Assembly (NCBI RefSeq): GCF_016802725.1
Contig: NC_052672.1
Location: 13,402,710 to 13,466,709, forward strand
DNA length: 64,000 nt
From: Solenopsis invicta
Lineage: Eukaryota > Arthropoda > Insecta > Hymenoptera > Formicidae
Direction of reading: 5' to 3'
The notes below the pieces were generated by a model. That model saw only the letters and a list, made by a program, of their open reading frames with translations. It made no database searches and was not told the DNA's origin. The translations under genes were made by a program, and so were the position numbers. Of the stretch, positions 12,201 to 27,280 are shown in pieces; position 1 is the stretch's first letter, and each line of letters starts with the position of its first letter.

Positions 12201-15200
12201 CTCCATAACGACGGTGCTGTAGCTATAGTATGGCGCGTACTTTAGCGCCTGATACGGCTCTTGGTAGTCGTCCAACTTCACGATGTCTAGGAGACGATTT
12301 CCGAGGTCGCGCGGCAAAGTCGGCAGGGAACCGCCTGCGTATCTGAGAGAGAAGCGATCGATTAATAGCTGAGATTGTTCCATTTATCATTTATCAGATC
12401 ATGATGGCCAATAACTTGTTATAACTACATCATTCTCGTTTTCCGATAGAGCATCTACAACGAAATAAGCTGTATTTTCCTTTTTCACGATGCAACACGT
12501 ATTTTCTATGTTCGTTATATAATCTATCACTTATTTACTCAAATTAGTCTTTTATCAGCCTTTCACTCTGTACCACACTGAGAAAAAAATACCTAACAAT
12601 GTATTTGTGAGATATAAATTTAATTCACTGAAATAAAACTTTATTTAAATACGGTGAAATAAAATGCTATTCTTAACAAACGCAATAATAAGAAAAACGA
12701 GTTATATTTCAGCAAAATGAGATACATGTTTCGCAGAAATGTATATTTCGTCATCACGATCAAATTTTTTTTACAAACAAATATCGAAGAAAAGTCACAA
12801 ATAATATTTGTTTGTTAATATTTCGACTTTTTCCTCAGTGTATGCTATGCATACATAGCAAAAGTGTAACAAAACAAATATTATATGTGACAGTTTTTTT
12901 GATATTTATTAGCTTGAAAAAAATTTGATTGTGACGACGAAATATACATTTCTGAGAAATACATACATTTCATTTTTCTTATTAATTAGCTCATTTGCCA
13001 AGAATAAAATTTTATTTCGCTGCATTTAATATTTAAATAAAGATTTATTTCAGTGGAATAAATTTATATCTCATGAATAAATTTATAAGCATCTTTTTCT
13101 CTAAGTGTACAAATAGTTTCGTTTAAATCGTAAAACATCAATGCGATCGAATATTATATATGATCCGCATTGCGTTTAAAGAGAATTATGTATACAAAAT
13201 GTATCGGAATAACTCTGACTTTGCGGACCGTACGGATCTTCGGTTTTCAAGAGCAGTATATTTTCCGCTCGGGAATTTTAGTATTATGTGTGCGGAGCAC
13301 GCGGTCCGTCAAAGGCCCAGCGCAACATTCGCACGCCTACTTGAAGTTGCACGTTACACGTTCTCTCTTTCGGTACGAAGCTCGCAACTGCAATATCGGA
13401 TTGCACAAAGCGGACAGGGAGCTCGGAAAGCGGGGGGCGGGGGATCGATGCCGAAACCTGGTGCGGGATGCTTCGGAGTTACGAGGCGGCCGGAGGATCT
13501 CCTTTGGAGACATTCGTGCCGCACAAACTCGATATATTGCCGGAGGATGTCCGTTATTGGACGTTATTGGACGTTCGCTAACGAGCACGGTGGATGGAAA
13601 GTTTATTGGAAGGCCGCTTCCGCCATCTGAGTGTATGTTCTGGGTGGACACAAACTTGGAAGAAATGAGGAATACGCAGCCTCGTACGACGGTCGTGTTT
13701 TATCGTTAAACATGCTCCGCGATGCAAAAACGGATGTTCGCTTATCCGGCCGTCTAGACGTCTATGACTGTGCAATAAATGAGAATGATAAAAAAATAAT
13801 AAACATCGTTCAGAGTTGCTTGATTTTACTGCTAACTGATAACTGATAAATTTCATTATTGTGAAACTATCGAGATATCATTTCAATGTTGCTAGATTAT
13901 TATTTTAAAATCGTACGATTCTATTTTGTTCATTCAACAACAAGAGAATTAAATTAATTAAATAATATATACGTGAAAGTGCATCGAAGAAACTATATCC
14001 CGGATTTTTCTTACATTGGTTAAGACCGTATTGCTTCTACTCTCTAAAATCTTTGGAGTGGAATCCCACTCTAAAAGTGTGAAAATCCTGCCAGTCTTGA
14101 CAAAGAGTGGCAGAATTTTCACACTTTTAGAGTGGAATTCCACTCTTTTAGATGAAATTCCACTCCAAAAAATTTAGAGAGTAGCAGTCTCGTTTCCTTT
14201 TTATGATATTTTTTTATGTTTTTCATCGAGTAATTGATTGTACCTTTCGTCGTCCTCCAAGGTGTACGCCATGAGAGCCGCGCCTTTCTCCACGGTGGCG
14301 CAGGTGGAACCTAAATGCGAAGGGGCTTTGCCGGTCATAGGACTGGCGAAGCACTTGCGTTGCCTGTGTCGCGAAACAATCAGAAATATCGCCACGGCGA
14401 GTGAAAGTATTACGGCGGTCAGTACGCCGATCACGATCGCCATGTACGTGGGGTCGTCATGCTTCGCCGTCGAAACAGGGAGCTCGCCCTCGGCGGCGCC
14501 GTTTTTCTCGACGAAGACGTCACTCTGGATAGGTGATTCGGTGGTCGGGGCTTCCTCAGGCGTGAAGTTACCATGTGCCACATCTAAATTAGGGGAAGCA
14601 AAAAAAAAAGGATTTTTTTAGACTCTTTGAAAGATCACACATAAATGTTCGAAATTTTATCGTACAAATTCGCGGAATTTTTAAATACACATTTATATAC
14701 ATTATTATTATTATTATTTATATTTGAACTCATGATTCTGTAATGCATAATTTTCTAAACATGTTAAATAATATTTGGCGTCTAGTGCAGTGGAATTTGA
14801 TATACTATAATGCTTTGTGGTATCATTCGTGATTATTATGGCAGTACGATTGCAATTAATAATAACTGTCATTACTGCTATTCCATGCTATTATCTCTGT
14901 TATTATTATACTCGTTATTATAATGTTGCTTTAGAGTAGCATGTTTGTCATTGCTATTAAAACGCATCCCGAAGCCTTTGAGAGATATTATTAGAAAAGT
15001 TTGTTTTTTAACCATTTAACGCGAGTGGATAGGTATTGTTGACTTGAACTTTGTGCACTACATAATACGAGCATTAAGAAGCGACCCTCACAGAAGGGTG
15101 CGTCTAATATATATACGCGCGGAGATTAAGCTAATCGTGCATAAGGCGCGCGTAAAGATCTGCCTTTGAGGACTAAGGATTACAAAACGTATGCGCGCGA

Positions 15201-18200
15201 GAGATAGATATAGATGCGTACGTACGGGCGTATATAGAGCGTATAATTAACCTATATGCGCTTTGACATACGACTTCACTAAGGATGCTGCGAGGATACA
15301 GGTTCGTTACGGGGAGGGTCGTTTGGTTTACTTCTCTCGTAAACGCGAGAGATAACGTTCCCCATTTATTATCGCGATATCGCATGAAAGAGAGACCGGC
15401 GCAGCTTTCAGCGTGTAAACATATTATATTACGCTTTTGTCGATGGGCTGTTTTGTGCGCAAAAATTGCGTAATTAAACCCCCGCTGTTTGTTCTTTCAG
15501 AGCGTAATTATACGCGTCACTCTCATGGTGTTTAATAATGCGCTTTAACGAAAAACGATACGATACGCTTTCGCGTTTTCTCGTCGTGGTAGCAGGGGGA
15601 TTACGTTTCATCTTGCCATAATTATGGGGGTGTAGAGAGATGTGTTAGATAAGGATTATTTTTCATACGAAAAGGATGCATCGATGGCACACGTTTACAC
15701 GTGTACGTTTCTTTCTATCATTTGCGCTTTGTCCGTTTCGATTTCTCATTTTTTTTGTTTTTCTTTTGTTTTGTTTTTTTGTAAGATTAACATTTGGCCG
15801 TCGAGCGCAAAGGTAATCCTCTCTGGCTCGTTTTTAAAAAGTATCTGAATTATTACGTTCCATCTGAATTATTGTTATGCTGAATTATTACTTCCCGATA
15901 CGCCGACAATTTTTAAATCCCATTTTCGTCACAGTCGACGTGCTTCCATTTCGACGAATACGGTGTCACTCGTTTCTGTCGTTGCATTTCACTCGCCCGG
16001 TCGACAGAACAAGAAATAACATACACAGGAAGAAACGAAAAAGAATTACGCACACGGGAGCAACGTGCACGGATTCACGGCGTAGCTTCCTAGTTTGCCG
16101 TTGCAGCCTTTTTGTGTAACATTCGCATGTGGAATTCTCCAGCAAGTTCTTGCTCGAATTTTTTTACGCGGGAGCGCGCTGCGAAAACTCTATTTCGCCG
16201 TTTTACGTGCAGTAAAATAACTTCGTTTTGATGCAATTTCTGCAAGATTGGGTCGGATTATCCATCTAACCCCGCTGTTTCATAGAGTTTTTGCACAATG
16301 TGTTCTTTGCAAATTGCGTGTGTTGCAAGGAGCGTTAATTAAATCGATTAATTAAACGCGTCATCATAATCACGAATTCTATCGATGTGTATTTTTATGT
16401 TAACGTTTTGCATATTAGTAAATCAAATAAACATTCAAGCATATTGTAAACGTCAGTAGTTGTAGTAACGCTCCCGATGGGGGAGCGCATGTTATTTCAG
16501 CTCTATCAAATAATTTAATATCCTATAAACAACAGTAATTGGCATCTTTTTAATTGGTAACAACTAACAATTCATTTAGCAAATAATTTCAGACAGACGA
16601 TACAGGCAGAATGTGAGGAGAAATTAAATTCTGTTGCCGACGATGTTTGCTTAATCGACTAATAAGCTCGTAACTCGTAACTATACATAACCATCAATAT
16701 ACGTGTTATTGACGGTTGATATAACTTGAAAACGATTTCAACTTATAAACATTTTGATGGAAAGCCAATATTGCTACAGCTTCCCCATCTTTCAACGTTT
16801 AATTTTTTTATAATAAATTTTTTATACATCCATATTAATAAATTTACATATATTATAATTTTTATTAATATTTTAATAATATTCTATAAATATTCAAATA
16901 ATATTCTATTAATGCCTCTCATCTGTGTACTCAGTTGTACTCTGATTTAAAGATTAATTTTGCTATAAATTAAAATTACTTTCGTTTAAAATGTTTCACG
17001 ATAGTCGTTATAATTCAAAATTGACATTGCTGTGTATTAAAAGAACTGCGTTTTAATTCTCTAGAAATTTTCAATTCACTTTCGAGATGTGTCACCGTAA
17101 CTTTGGAAGACACTCGGTATTATCGTTTAGATATTATTTTCATTATATTAAACATACTTTCGACAACCCGCAAAGACTTCGTGCAGGAACGTTGGAACGT
17201 CCGCTTCGCGTCGCGTCGCGGCAAGATTTTAATTTAAGAAAAACGCGACGCACGCAGCGTACGCATACTTATTCTCGCGGGGGCAGGGGGAGGGGAGGGA
17301 GGAAGACGTCTCACGAGAAGGAAGCGTCCCCGGATTTTCCGCGAGAGTCGTCCTGGAATATCCAGCGCAGGAATATAAATTTCTTCGGATGCAATCTCGA
17401 CGCGCGCTTTGTGGAGTCGTCGGCGTGATCGTTTCTCCGAGACGGCCGAGGTGAGCGTAACGTGCGCAGGAGCGCGAAGGGAGAGACCAGCCGGAGATGA
17501 TAGGAGGTCCGAAAGGAGAAACCACGCCGGAGAAGCATCGTTGCTGGGCTCGCAGCCTCGGAATCTTTGCGCGTGCGGTATTCCGTCGCAAAATTCCCGG
17601 CGGGATTTACGCCGGATGGAAACAAAGCCGTCGTCGCGTTTGATATGGCTGGGCGGGCATCATTCGCGACAACAGGACGACCCTCTGACGAAAGGCCCGT
17701 TCTCGATGCGATCCCGCATGAAATCTGATATTAAACATTCTTTGCGGCGATAGGTGGTGGTCGTGGGTTTGAATTGAAAAAGGGAGACTACGTCCCGGTG
17801 TCGGGATATCACCGCGCGATCTCGCAAATTTGACCGCGGTTGCGATATTGATGGCAACAAAATTCGCACGTAAAATGTTGACGAATTGTTGGCGATAAGA
17901 GATAAAAATGATAAGAATGACCGCCACTGTGATTCTCGCGATGCGCGTTTATGCGAACGAAACGAAGTTTATTCGATGAAATTCGTCATGCGATAAAATG
18001 TTTTTATACGCGTACTGTAATCGAAAAGAGGTGGTAGTCACGAATAAAAATATTTTTCGGCGGTTATATTTGCAAAAAATATCGAATCAGATTATAGCAA
18101 TATTTTTTTTTGCAAAGGTAAACTAGTAATAAAAATTCTTTAGGAATTCAAAAACACAAGTGCGATCTTACATTGACAATTGATATTTATAAAACATATG

Positions 18201-21200
18201 ATATTGTTCCTTATGTTAAATACCTATATAATATAAATATCTATAAAATATTTATCTCTTACTTTTACACTTACGATCTAAAAAAAGACAGTCTAATTTT
18301 ATTTTATTTATAGTTTTGAGATATTAATGACATTAAAAGAAAAAGTATTAAATATGAGAAAAATATATAATAAATACGAGTTTAAATGTGCCATTAAAAA
18401 AGGGGGAATAAATACGTGCAATTTTGCAAGTTTCACTTGTCGAAAAGATCTCTGCGATCCGGTTTGCTATTACGTTCGATTGAAATTAAAAAAAAAAAAA
18501 AAATTGACGAAATTTGCGTCGAGCCGTTCGATAAACGTGCTGTTTTATCCTGAATAAATATTTTTCGAAGCACATTGTGAAGCTCGCACGATACCGACTA
18601 CCCGGTTTAATTATAGCATTATTCCCCCATCGCTGTCCCGCGATTATTTCGTCATCAAAACAATAGAGAAAAAGAGAGAGAAAAAGAGACCGAGAGAGGC
18701 ATTTCGGCTGCATTTACATTGCTTGGAGATGGTAATCTAATCAGATTTACGATTGGCTCAGAATGTTAACTGATCGCGACGTGGGTGGGTCGGTAAATTA
18801 CGCGAATTTTTTGCACATATAAATCATCGTCAGAAAAAATACGCAATAAAATTTACTTTCTTTTTTTCCACGGTTTAAAAAAAAAATAGCGACAACGCGA
18901 AAGGGTAGAAAATCGAACGAAGAAAGGAGAGAGAAAACGCATTCGAACTCGATTTTGTCGTTGTCGGTATCGCACGTGTTCGCGTCTCTTTTGCTTCGCA
19001 GCTTAGTCGAGCGTGGATTCGACGACGACGAGACGTAGACGTCGACGACGAGGCGGTGCACGTGCAAATGTGCGCGATGCAACGCGACGCGAATGCAGCT
19101 GACGCTTCAACGTCAAATGCAACTAATGCGCGCCTTCATCTCGCGCTCGGTGCTGCTGAGCCGGCATAGCTTTGCCGCTTTTTTAAACCCCCGTTGATTT
19201 ACCGTTTGAAATGTAGGTGCAGCCGCAAAGCTCGACTCCGTTCGTGACCTCGCTCCCAATCCGGGGATCTTAATCCGTGGCCGCGATCTCGTCGACGTAG
19301 GATACGCCCGATTGTTCGATGAGATTACCGCCAGTGTTCCGATCACATCAGATGTCACCGGCAATCGGTGCTGCTTTTCGTTTCGCTCGTGCTGCCTAGC
19401 TCGCTTTATATTTATTTATTCCTCTGACATCGGATAACCGCGATGGTTAGAGCATTGTTTTTGGCTCGCCACCGTGGGCGTAAGCGATGATTTATACGCT
19501 AAATAATGCGGACTGATATGCGATTGTTAGTAGGTCAGTATTTTCGAAATTTGTCATGCACGAAGTTGATCCTTGAACTAGTGATATTAAGATAAATGTC
19601 CCAGTGAACGAATATGTCTCTATATTCGAAAACTTACTATTATTAATCTCAAATATTTTTCATAATAATAAAATTTAATATTTAAATACTTCAAGATATT
19701 TATAAGACAGGTTATTTTAAAGATTAACGTTAAGAAAATGAGTTTTAAAATTAGGTTAGAGCTTATATTTTGATGATGCTCTTAAAATAAAAAAAAATTT
19801 TTAAACACCATGTATTTGTTAAGATATTTTTTCTATTTATTTGATAAATAATACATTTTATAAACAATACGAGAACAAACATTTTAGATTAATTCAGGTG
19901 CATTATCAAATTTTTATTATTTTTAGAATAATTAAAAAATGTTTTTACATTTACATGTTAATAATATTTTATATTTTATATTTCAATTAATTGTATAATT
20001 AAATCCTTTATATTCTTAAATCCTTAAAAAAATTCAACAATCTGGACACTGTATCGCGTTATATGGTATGTGTCCGGTTACGAGGACATTTATCTTACTT
20101 CCGTGACATATTACTACAGCGTTCTACGTATTTCCTTCGTAAAAATATGGGAGCATTCGTAAAACCTGAATAAGCGTTACTAATACGATAAAAAAAATAG
20201 TAAAATGAGACATGGATAAAAAAAACTAGATATTGCGAGTTAAAAGATTCAAAACAACTCTGATATTATTTTCCAATAAACAGTGTGATCGATAATCCGG
20301 GTGGTTGTAATGATTTAACGTCTGTTTAAAAATAAGCACATAAACACAAGTACGGTTGGCCGGGCGCTCGGTTAGTCGTTATCGGTTGCCACGATACTTT
20401 GGTCCATAAAGCCGTACAAGAACACCGAATAATTACGCGGTAATAATCCCCGTCCGATAAGGATAAATTAACTTCGCCAGGAGCGCTGCGGCCTTTTACG
20501 CAGAGAGCGGCGTAGTCCATAAGGATAATATTAACGAGCCAAGTTTAAGTACATTTTTCGCATCGCTCCTGCCTTTGTCAATTAATAATCGACTACCCGG
20601 AAGAGAGCGCTTTAAGTCAGCCAGATCGGAGGGAGTTCCTCCGATAACGCTCGAAGCAACGAGTCCGCGGGACATAAGAGCTCGTGATGATATATATCGA
20701 GACAGGGAGGGACACGATATTTAGAATATTTAAGAAATCGCCGGTATGAGCGATCGTTGACGGTGAATCATTTTTACAACGGACCGAATAATCGGGATGG
20801 AAGAAGCGGAAAACGACGTGGCGTGTGCGAGAAAGAGAGGAGGCAAGAGAAAAAGAGACGGTGACTTTAACTCCACGAGGAAATCCATGACCAGTCTCCT
20901 CGTATTTCTTTGTCCAATTATGTCTGTCGACATTGGAGAGAGAGGAGGGGTGGGTGATGGGGTTGGAAATCCTTGCAGGACCTATGCGAAGAGGAAAAGG
21001 CCGCGGGAGGTGCATCCATTATCTTCTCTCCTCCGACTGCATCCGGAGATGCATCCATTATCTATCTTTCTCAGAGCGGAATCGGACGATATATATATCA
21101 CTCGCCGGTAAATTGCGAGAAAATATACGAACGATGGTCGATAAACTTTTAACGAGTTCCTTTTGTGTCGGGCGCGACAGCCGCGCGAATATCTATAAGT

Positions 21201-24200
21201 TTCGAGGATCGCGGATCCGATTTGAAAGTCCTCGTTGACTCCTTCATAAAGAGGGTCACTCGTCAAATGCTCGAGGCATAAAATATTTGTAAGTTGAAAC
21301 AAAATTTTCTTTTTCCCTCTCACGAACTATAATTGCAGGGAGGAAGAATCGCAACTTAATAGAATCCACTTGATAATTTATACCTAGAGATATTTTACAT
21401 CATTCGGTATCTTTCGAAAATGTTGGAAAAAGACTTCACTTTAAATGCACATAGTAAAGATTAGTAATTTTTCACGTGTGTTTATTATTACTTAAATAAT
21501 AAAAAGTACAAGTGCGATATTGTAACACAGATTTTTCAACGCGAAAGAAATTGTGATACCAGAATAATCACAAAAAAGTCTCGTCAGTCTCGTATGAGAA
21601 ACGGATATAGCACTACGGTATTGTACCTACATCTTCGTAATGTTGTTTCACAGTGCTGCAGGCATTCGTTTGAAATATCATAATGACATGCTACCAGAAC
21701 CCTTCCCTTCCGAGCTGCGCGACCTTGTGAAAACCTCCACAAGGGAACTCGAAATCCCACCCAGGAATATGATTTCCTCCCTCGCGGACACGAGTCGTAA
21801 TTTACAAACATCCGTCACGGGGCGGTCATACTCGTGGGATGTGTCGTTAGCCCGTATCATTTTTCTTCGTCTTCTGCCGCCTCCCGCCGGTCTCTCCCTC
21901 CCCCCTCGTCTGTCTCCCCCCGCAGCCAGCCCTTTTCGAGCTGTGTCCTTTTCATAAATGAACGGGGCGATTCGACGCACATGCGATTTCACGCTGCGTA
22001 CACGAGAGAGAAATTATCCATCGAATAGGACTGGCTCCGAGGGTGGTCCTCGGTTCACTCGGTTGTCGTTCAACCAAAGATACCGCAACCAAACTGTTGA
22101 AATGAAGATTGAACGAGGCGCGATTACGATGGATCGCTGCATCGAACGTGCATTCGCGATTCGCCGAACTTGCAAGACGCATCGATTCAACAAACTTCAA
22201 AGTTTAATTTCGAAAAAGACGGAGATCACAATATTAAACTTAAAAAAAAAAAAAGAAATAGTTTGGATATTTTGCGCTATTATAAAACCATCAGAAAATT
22301 AATTTTTTTACAACCGACTACTGCCAACTTTGGCAAAAACGGAGGGAGTATGCGTTTTTATATATCACCGAAGTGAATCGATTACGACAAAAGATCTCTC
22401 CGCAATTACAATGTGTATTCTTATCAACTTTTGGCTACAGACTTCTTATTAACCAAGCTTAGTTTGAAGTATATAATTATTACGTGCTTGTACGTACGTA
22501 AGATACATCGCATTAAACGATTTGAAATTTGAACTTTTTACCGCGCACCGATCGAAGCGCCCGCGCGCCCGCAGTTTGTCCGCCAACTTCAGACCGTTGA
22601 ACAGAGCGCGGAGCGAAGTCGCGTACTCGAGTAACAGCAAGTTGCGATTGATTTTTTGTTAGCAAAACGTGCGTTTCGCGGAACTCGCGCGATCGAGAAG
22701 TATGCTATTATTGTGCTGAATCCTGAATCCTGTATCGCTCTCCTCCGCCTCGCTGTATTTTCGGACGATTCGTTGCGTCTCGTCGCGTCGCGTCGTACAG
22801 TTAACCCTGCTTTTAATGTGTGCGTTACCGCGCGTCCAACGCGCGCAAAAAGGAATCTCAATTTCTGATCTGTTTACACGTTTGAACAAAACACGCATTT
22901 GATTGGAGTAATCCATAGAGATGCGCGTTTACGCTAAATAGCGCATGCACGGAAAGCAAGGGTCGACCGACATTTCTCGATTCGGCATTTCTAACCTTAA
23001 CGCGCCGCGCGCGGTAAACTGAAGCGTTGTTCCCATCGAAATTTTTGACAATGGCTAACGAAACGCAACGGAGAGGCGACGAAAGCGAGGCGGTCATAAA
23101 TCCCAACACGTTTAATCCGGAAATATCGGTCAGCGTAATTAGTCCTATATTCGTTGCGTTTCGTATAATTAACGCGCGCGCGCGCGCGCGGGCACGCTCG
23201 CTCGCTCGTGAAATCACGTTCTCGCGTATGTGTGAGTGCCATGGGAAAGCAATTCAAGCAGCCACGTAAGATTCCGAGAGGAGGAGGTCGGGCGACCATG
23301 GGAGGCGGCGAGGAGTGAGTAATCTATCATTTCCTTGTTATTACTTATATGTATATTTAGTTAATTGATGTAAGAACCCACACGCGTACATGTGTGTGTA
23401 TAATCATTTTTTGAACGTATGTTGTTTTTATCCAAATCGGTTTAACTCAACATATATATTTTTATCATTCATATCTGGATATCTTATTACATTAATATTT
23501 GAAATTACTATAAATTTGTAGTGAAATTGTTTTCATACTTGGTACAACTATGAACACGAGTTATTATTATTAACACTGCAGCAATAATAATTATAAAAAT
23601 GGAGCACTTAACCATAATTATTTTACCATACAATTATAGTGGCAAATACTAAAATACTAACACTCTTTCTTCAGACAATGTAATTAATGCTACAATAGCG
23701 TTATGATATTACATGTAATGCTTATTATTAAATTTCCTCGATGATAATATTAGTATAATAACATGATCCTACAGTAAGCACGTTGTTAGTAGCTAACAAT
23801 AAGTTGTATTTCTTCAGTGAAGAATCTTGTCAAATTTTACATCAATTAAGGGATTTTGTGCAGTATTCTTTACGTGACGTTAATGTCATTCATCTATACG
23901 CATCTCTACCCGCTCTGAAAGAGAGCGCATATCTCAATGGCATATTGTAACGTATAAGGCGCACGAGTATGAATATACTAAGGGCAAAGAGTTTCAAATT
24001 CCCTCGCTCGGTTTATATGATCTTGTTGGCAAATCCGCTTGACAAACAACCCTCTATACGCAAATATCTTGAACGAGAGCGGGATGCTCTCTTATAGAAG
24101 CTGCCTAGTTGCATCATTATTTGCGAATAATAGCTTATAGTTATCTATGAGTGCATCCTGCCAGAAGCGTGCGAGTTTCTTCCGTGAAAAGCTCTCTTCC

Positions 24201-27200
24201 CGCTTCTTCCGAGGTTGTTATCAATAGATACTTTGAACAATGTCGAGCGTTCCTCGATGGTGATCATTATCGGTAATTCGGCTTTCAATTATAACCGTAA
24301 TTCGAGAATATCGCATTTGCGAGTCCACCATTAAATGTCGCGAAAGAGACGAGAATGGCAATTCCTATTAAATTTCCCTTATGTTTATAGATATATGAGA
24401 TTCATCGCCATCAAGCGCTGTCGATGACAATTCGCGATTGTGAAGCATAACTAAATTAATATTGATTGTCCGTCTGTTCGTTACCGCAACGAGCTTGCGT
24501 TATTTATTTGTTCCCCCGCGTGCACGGCAGTCTGGGAAAGTTTCTTCTTAATTATAAAGCGATTTGTGTTGTAGGCAAACAACACGATATACACAGTAGT
24601 CTAACACGCACATCTCCAGAATCGATCGATAATTAAATTACCGTAATGACCGCGTTGGGAACTGTTGAATGGTATTTTGCATGTTAACTTCATTGTTCTT
24701 GTTGCGATTTGCAATGCATTTTATGCGCCTGCGAAAGCACCGTCTGGCATGCATTTTTGCATATATATCCTTTGACGTAGAAAAAGGGTGTGCGGCAGAA
24801 GGAAGCGGGCAAAGAGTTTCGTGCCCGCTTTATGATCTCGTCGCTACGTCGCTAAGTCCTCTCGACAAACGACCCTTTGTACGTAAATACCTTGAATAAG
24901 AGCGGGGATGTTCTTATCTCCCATTAGTTCGTCGCGTAATTTCTCATTACAATGCGAAGATTACGGTTTCCTCAGAATTTCTGAATTTTAGTCACCTCTT
25001 CCGTCAGTTAATTTTACTTCCTTCGAAAAATACCATTAGTATACGCCGGGATCTCTTTACGTTTATTACAATATTTATAAAAAAATACGTACGTATAATG
25101 CAAATGTAATTTTTCTAGTTAACGAGCTTTTACTTCGGGAGAAGTAAAGAAAACCCTTTATTTTCGACACTTGTATCAAATCGCTTTTTGTGCACGTCGC
25201 ACAATCGTATCATTTGTAAGTTATTTTCTAGAATGAAATTTTTCTCTCGGCAGAAAGTACAGCGGAGATTTAAACGGTTTAAATAAAGCTCGCGTGTGTT
25301 GTTGTTGTTACGTTGCTGTCTAACACAGTTACGCGGTACGATTAACAAAGAATTCCCGCGCGAATAGAGCGAAAAGGGCGAACATTTCGTGTCATTAGCG
25401 GTCTGTCATGAATGGAATTTTTTGGCGATATAAAAGCTGCTAAAAGTTACCCTCGTCACGGACGATGTACCGGATTTATCGAAAATTTCGTATCGTCATT
25501 GCCATTCGATGACTTGCTCACCTGCGCGAAAGCTTCCCGTGCGTTTTCGTGCAAAAGCTCTTCTTTTGTCAGGGGAAATTGAAGGGTGACTTTAAAGGAT
25601 GAGGGATGATCACGATCTTTTAGCTTTGTATCGCGTTTCCGCTACACGTTTGCTACGTATCATAAATACGCGACATCGCTCGTAGAATTACCATTACGCT
25701 TTTTATCATTACGCTTTTTACCAGATTTACCAGGCGAGCAGCGTTTTGATAATTTTCCTATCATGTATTTATCACATTCATAAATTTCAAATTATAATTT
25801 ACACTTTTGTAATATTTTTTTACGTGCAATAAATGATATATCAATCGGCAGTCGAGTCATTCGTGACGAGAAACGTGTTATATTAAGCGAGATGTTAAAT
25901 CAATATTGTGATATTGATTTACAATATTCGAAACTATTTATGTACGTACGCATTTGAGCTCTTTATTTTAAGAATCGGATATTGAGAACCGCGAGAAACG
26001 AAATTCATGCTATATCGTAAGACAGATTTCATCTGAATTCCTAAATTGAATTCACGATTGAATATCAAATCGATTCTTAAGTTTTATTTACCGAACCGTA
26101 TATATTAAGACTGGTTTCAGTTGAATTTTTCAGTACAGACTATAAATACGGGCTTTACTCATGGTCGTTTGTTCCTTTCATTCGCTAAGAAACTTTCTTG
26201 ATTCTGTATTTCGTAAAATTTCTTGTGATAGGACAGAGGGGCTTGACGAGGTGAGAGGCGATTTTGCGGTTTCACAGCGTAATTGTTCGGTGATCTAACC
26301 GTGAGTACTATTTTTTTTTTACATTGGTGACTTCTCAATTGACAAATGTAAGTGATATGTAGATTGATCGAGTGTTCGCGTATATTCAAGTTTTTCAAAG
26401 ATAGAAATATCACGACCTGATTGCTTGTTTTAGCATTCTCGTGATATCATTCTCGTGGTTCTATTATGCAAGCTGTCCTAGAATTGTCGATCTTAATTTC
26501 AATTCGAGATCAATAATACGCGACATATTATATGTCCTCTGTTACACGCGATGGTTTTACGATGTTATTCTATAATGCTGACATTATTGTGCAAATAGAC
26601 AGCTGCAATGTGGCGCAATTCACGATTGTATGATACCATTGATGTTGTTCCTTGCGCGTTCCCTCCGTACCATATCTTGATTATAAATCCTTTTTATTCG
26701 GCAGTCACATCGTACTGTAAATGCGGATGAACTCCTCGTAAGATGCGATTCCTATCGAATCCGTGTTAAATCAGACGGAATGCGAGTACGGTGGGACGAG
26801 GCGAAAGTCGCTTTCAGAATCGCGCACACTCGATATGGAGACATATCCTGCGATTTATATATCTTCGCTGATAAAGCACCGTCCCCTCTGTCTAACGTTC
26901 GCGCCGCGCGGCGTTTCTTCCGCAGGAAGCCGATCGCGAAGAGGAGGAAAATCGATTTCTATCAAGTGAACGCTAAATCGAATCGCAGTCGATTTTTCTG
27001 TACGCGTGATGTCAAAACCGGAGAGATGCCGCGTAAGGAGACGCGCTATAGATTATTTGCATACCTCTCTCTTCCATTCGCGTGCTCCCCGCCCGTCCGT
27101 TTTGAAATCGCTGCCTGGCAGATATACGATAAGCCATTGTCAATTACCGCACGTATCGGTTTAAATCAAATTCGAGATTTATTTTTTCGATGATTGACAG

Positions 27201-27228
27201 GCGGCAATCGGTAACCGAGAGAGCAAAG

Positions 27229-27280
<52 letters not shown>

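Larger units (their letters stand above)
12343..14243 (-). other. Ddr intron between coding exons 7 and 8
   Basis: Intron of 1,901 bases, donor GTACAA. It carries two inverted-repeat structures: a large foldback of about 530 bases at 12576-13107 and a 148-base palindromic element at 14037-14184, only about 60 bases from the donor. A CpG-rich block at 13.2-13.65 kb has chance frames only. Confidence 0.8.

Noticed and set aside
11613..12383. Single 256-codon minus-strand gene
   Set aside because: The ends read into introns. The conserved parts are two Ddr exons (8 and 9) with good splice sites, and only the intron between them is unusual.
14238..14621. Plus-strand 127-codon open frame
   Set aside because: Antisense shadow of the transmembrane exon.
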